Assembly (NCBI GenBank): GCA_945875635.1
Contig: CAMCLD010000005.1
Location: forward strand, 1-64,000
Origin: an uncultured Prevotella sp.
GTDB taxonomy: Bacteria > Bacteroidota > Bacteroidia > Bacteroidales > Bacteroidaceae
DNA length: 64,000 bases
Reading direction: 5' to 3'
Shown here: positions 61,842-64,000 of the stretch, in pieces
Numbering within the stretch: position 1 is the first letter of the stretch
Layout: each line of letters opens with the position of its first letter
Made by a program: the position numbers and the translations under genes
Notes under the pieces: generated by a model
What the model saw: the letters and a program-made list of their open reading frames with translations, nothing else
Database searches by the model: none
Told to the model about the DNA's origin: nothing

Positions 61842-63743
61842 CTATTGGTGTGCGGCATCAATTCTGGACATTATCTCCGTGTTGGTGTCCCTAATCACTA
61901 TGAGGTCACGGTAGAGTCTCAGTCGGAATCTCCACATTCTCAGATAGAGGAAAGCTCCGACGGGCACGACAACTGCAGCCAGTATGTTAAGCCATTTTCG
62001 CTCGAAAGGTCTTGTATGCGCCTTTACTGACACTATGGGATATTTGTTGAGCGCACTTATTATGTGCTTGTCCCTCGTATTAGCAAGGTCTTCTATTATT
62101 GTTTCAAGAACCTCGCTAAGTCGCAGTATTTCGTTGTCAGGCTGGTATCTGAAGAACACATTAACCACATTTGGAGGTGACTTCAGCTTGTGCGCCCTTG
62201 AATATGCTACTATATCCTCGCTTATGCCAGCAAGCGATTCTCTGTCTTTCCGGTAATCGGGGTCTGTTATTATTACCTCCTTTCCCATGACCGAGCGTTT
62301 CAACCTCAGTCCGAGAAGTTTCATGATTGTTCTCTTCCAGATGTCGAAATTGAACACGGTGGAGTCGTTGTTGGCTTTGTATGTGAAGAAAATGGCGGTA
62401 GGGATAAGTACTGCGGGAGAGAGTCCTTTTCCGAACCATACCGTCCACATTCCTCCCCTCGCCATTCTATAGCCCGTGTTGTCGAGTATATAATATATAA
62501 TGAATACGAACACAGAGACGATGATAGGGATTCCGAGTCCTCCTTTCCTGATGATGGCTCCAAGTGGTGCGCCTATGAAGAAGAATATCAGGCATGAGAG
62601 TGCAAGGGTGAACTTTGATATTCTCTCTATCTCGTGCTGGCGTATCAACTTGTCACCGTCTGATGTCACCATCGCCTTGAATTCAAGGTCTGTGACTATC
62701 TGTCTCACGTCGGAACTTGCCCTGTTGAGCGCATCCCTTTTGTCTTCAGCCTTTAGTTTTACGAATGCTGTATCTACATTATACGACTCTTTCCTTGCAA
62801 GACCGGCAGACTTGGACTTCTCGTTCTTCGACAGCTCTGGGGAAGGGTACCTGAATGACTTTGCTTCCTTGTAATAAACATTTCCCAGACTGTCATAGAC
62901 ATTGTTCAAGGAGTCGAGGTCGTGGCTTATCCTTTCCAGACTTTTCGTGCGGGCATTGGACGACAAGCCTGATGCATCCGTGAGGTTGAAGTCTCCATCG
63001 AAGTCCATGAGTATAGTCTTGTGGAAGAAGCTCTCCCTTCTATATGGCACGCTTGCGCTTCCCGCCAGTTCCTGCGAGCGCATGTTTTCAAACCATTCAC
63101 CGCTCCACAGGTTGAGCAACAGGTGCTTCTTCTCTGCCGTTGACTGAAGCATGCCCGAGTCTGCAAGTATTATGGCTGCATCCTCATAGCTGTTTGTCAT
63201 CTTGTAAATCATGATGCCATAGAGCTTGCCTGTCTCTACATTCTTTTTCTGTACATACAGGTTGCATTGTGGGATGCCGTCATAAAACACGCCCTCCGGT
63301 ATCTCCAGTTCAGGACTTTTCTGCTTCATGGACATCATGAGCTGCATCATGTTCTTCTGGGCATCAGGACCGATATTGTTCTGGAAATAGAAAGAGCCAA
63401 GGGAAATAAGTACACTTATGAGGATGAGTGAGCGGAATGACTGGAACAGCGAGACACCAGCTGCCTTGATTGCCGTAAGCTCACTGCTTTCTCCAAGATT
63501 GCCGAATGTCATGAGCGATGACAGGAGTATGGCAAGCGGCAGAGCCTGTGGCACGAGCATCAATCCCATATACCAGAAAAACTGTGCCAGCACATCGAGT
63601 GACAGTCCCTTGCCAATAAGCTCGTCAACATATTTCCATAGGAATTGCATCATCAGGACGAACTGACTGATGAAGAATGTTCCCGCAAAGAGCAAGCCAA
63701 ACTGTTTGACTATAAATATATCTAACTTCTTTATGCGAATCAT
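61842..63743 (-). CDS. LptF/LptG family lipopolysaccharide export permease, long form
   Basis: This inner-membrane permease is of the YjgP/YjgQ family, which extracts lipopolysaccharide for transport with LptB. The layout is three N-terminal helices (KKLDIFIVKQFGLLFAGTFF start), a large periplasmic beta region (about 120-380), three C-terminal helices (IGAPLGAIIRKGGLGIPII), then an extra region of about 170 residues (from about 460) with one or two more helices and charged segments. E. coli LptF/G are about 360 residues. I choose ATG 63743 (633 residues), because the track start 63767 sits at the transcription start implied by the -7 box. First gene of the ribBA group. Confidence 0.9.
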   Translation of the reverse strand: MIRIKKLDIFIVKQFGLLFAGTFFISQFVLMMQFLWKYVDELIGKGLSLDVLAQFFWYMGLMLVPQALPLAILLSSLMTFGNLGESSELTAIKAAGVSLFQSFRSLILISVLISLGSFYFQNNIGPDAQKNMMQLMMSMKQKSPELEIPEGVFYDGIPQCNLYVQKKNVETGKLYGIMIYKMTNSYEDAAIILADSGMLQSTAEKKHLLLNLWSGEWFENMRSQELAGSASVPYRRESFFHKTILMDFDGDFNLTDASGLSSNARTKSLERISHDLDSLNNVYDSLGNVYYKEAKSFRYPSPELSKNEKSKSAGLARKESYNVDTAFVKLKAEDKRDALNRASSDVRQIVTDLEFKAMVTSDGDKLIRQHEIERISKFTLALSCLIFFFIGAPLGAIIRKGGLGIPIIVSVFVFIIYYILDNTGYRMARGGMWTVWFGKGLSPAVLIPTAIFFTYKANNDSTVFNFDIWKRTIMKLLGLRLKRSVMGKEVIITDPDYRKDRESLAGISEDIVAYSRAHKLKSPPNVVNVFFRYQPDNEILRLSEVLETIIEDLANTRDKHIISALNKYPIVSVKAHTRPFERKWLNILAAVVVPVGAFLYLRMWRFRLRLYRDLIVIRDTNTEIMSRIDAAHQ

Positions 63744-63771
63744 TATCCCTATGGTTTCTTTATTCAACCTG

Positions 63772-63779
63772 CAAAATTA
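63772..63779 (-). promoter_or_regulatory. -7 box of the LptF/LptG gene
   Basis: The minus strand reads TAATTTTG, 28 bp upstream of ATG 63743. It supports the later start codon. Confidence 0.5.
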
Positions 63780-63833
63780 ATGAAAATATTCCGACTTTTC
63801 ATTCTTTTCACAATATTTATTTGTTTAAGTTTC

Positions 63834-63962
63834 GCATGTCTTCGACATGCTGTCAGTTAACGAGTTGACAAGAAGTTCCCTTAAGCTTGCGAAAAAAAAA
63901 CAAGTTGCTGCTCTTCTTGCTTTAATTTGCAAATGAGCAATACAACTAATAACTTGTCAACT
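63834..63962. repeat. GTTGACAAGT palindromic repeat, copy D, with adjoining hairpin
   Basis: A perfect 7-bp hairpin gcatgtc-ttc-gacatgc (63834-63850) is followed by agttaacgagttgacaagaa, a centre with caagttgctgctcttcttgc, and taataacttgtcaact at the right end. It lies upstream of the LptF/LptG promoter; the rest of 63768-64000 shows no gene. Confidence 0.7.
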
Positions 63963-64000
63963 AATTAGAAATTACAAAGTGCGTTAAAATCTATATCCAC

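Noticed and set aside
1-64000. tRNA, rRNA and complete insertion sequences
   Set aside because: I looked through the gaps for tRNA-like cloverleaf arms, rRNA stretches and transposase frames and found none I could support.

Overview
The window is a chromosomal segment from a Bacteroidales bacterium, most likely Prevotella in the broad sense. The evidence is a SusC/SusD polysaccharide-utilisation locus, promoters with the Bacteroidetes -7 box TAnnTTTG, the gldH and porT genes, a RicT/PSP1 protein, and tonB with one exbB and two exbD genes. I see no rRNA or tRNA genes, no complete insertion sequence and no CRISPR array.

Layout. (1) 1-4240, plus strand: a uronate-type operon with an orphan galactitol-type PTS IIC permease, a KduI isomerase carrying a signal peptide, and an ExuT-like MFS carrier, behind a duplicated promoter. 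(2) 4398-8621: nadB, dacB, a promoter plus terminator unit that looks like a small RNA gene, and bcp. (3) 8634-34111: a beta-mannan/glucomannan utilisation region. It holds a GH94 cellobiose phosphorylase on the plus strand. On the minus strand it holds a sugar porter, GH5_7 mannanase, a secreted beta-sandwich protein, SusC, SusD, a surface glycan-binding lipoprotein, a BACON-GH5 lipoprotein, a CE7 esterase, a tandem GH26-GH26 mannanase, a GH130 mannosylglucose phosphorylase, a GPH symporter, a mannobiose/cellobiose 2-epimerase, an AraC regulator and manA. (4) 34350-38198: metF, holB, ricT-like and gldH. (5) 38199-45057, minus strand: a PurH reduced to its cyclohydrolase domain, followed by mreB, mreC, mreD, mrdA and rodA. 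(6) 45271-48967: a UbiA-family prenyltransferase, a two-gene 5'-nucleotidase, porT, and a 55-residue ferredoxin missed by the ORF track. (7) 49205-53170: a large BspA-like secreted protein with a small YIKP peptide gene directly behind it. (8) 53463-58956: exbB, exbD, exbD, tonB, a PstS-like lipoprotein and a TPR protein. (9) 59193-63743: an LptF/LptG permease, ribBA and an aminotransferase.

How the mannan region works (inference from families). Surface lipoproteins and SusCD bind, cut and import (gluco)mannan. CE7 removes acetyl groups. GH26 and GH5_7 yield mannobiose and mixed disaccharides. The GPH symporter carries these to the cytoplasm. The epimerase converts Man-Man to Man-Glc, GH130 phosphorolyses it to mannose-1-phosphate and glucose, GH94 deals with cellobiose, and ManA feeds mannose-6-phosphate into glycolysis. 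Two minus-strand promoters of the region share a sequence box at exactly the same distance from the -7 element.

The main unexplained structure is non-coding. There is a dispersed family of GTTGACAAGT-type palindromic repeats (four long copies and one minimal copy), a predicted three-way-junction palindrome next to 22-bp tandem repeats, and a strongly structured spacer between mreB and mreC.
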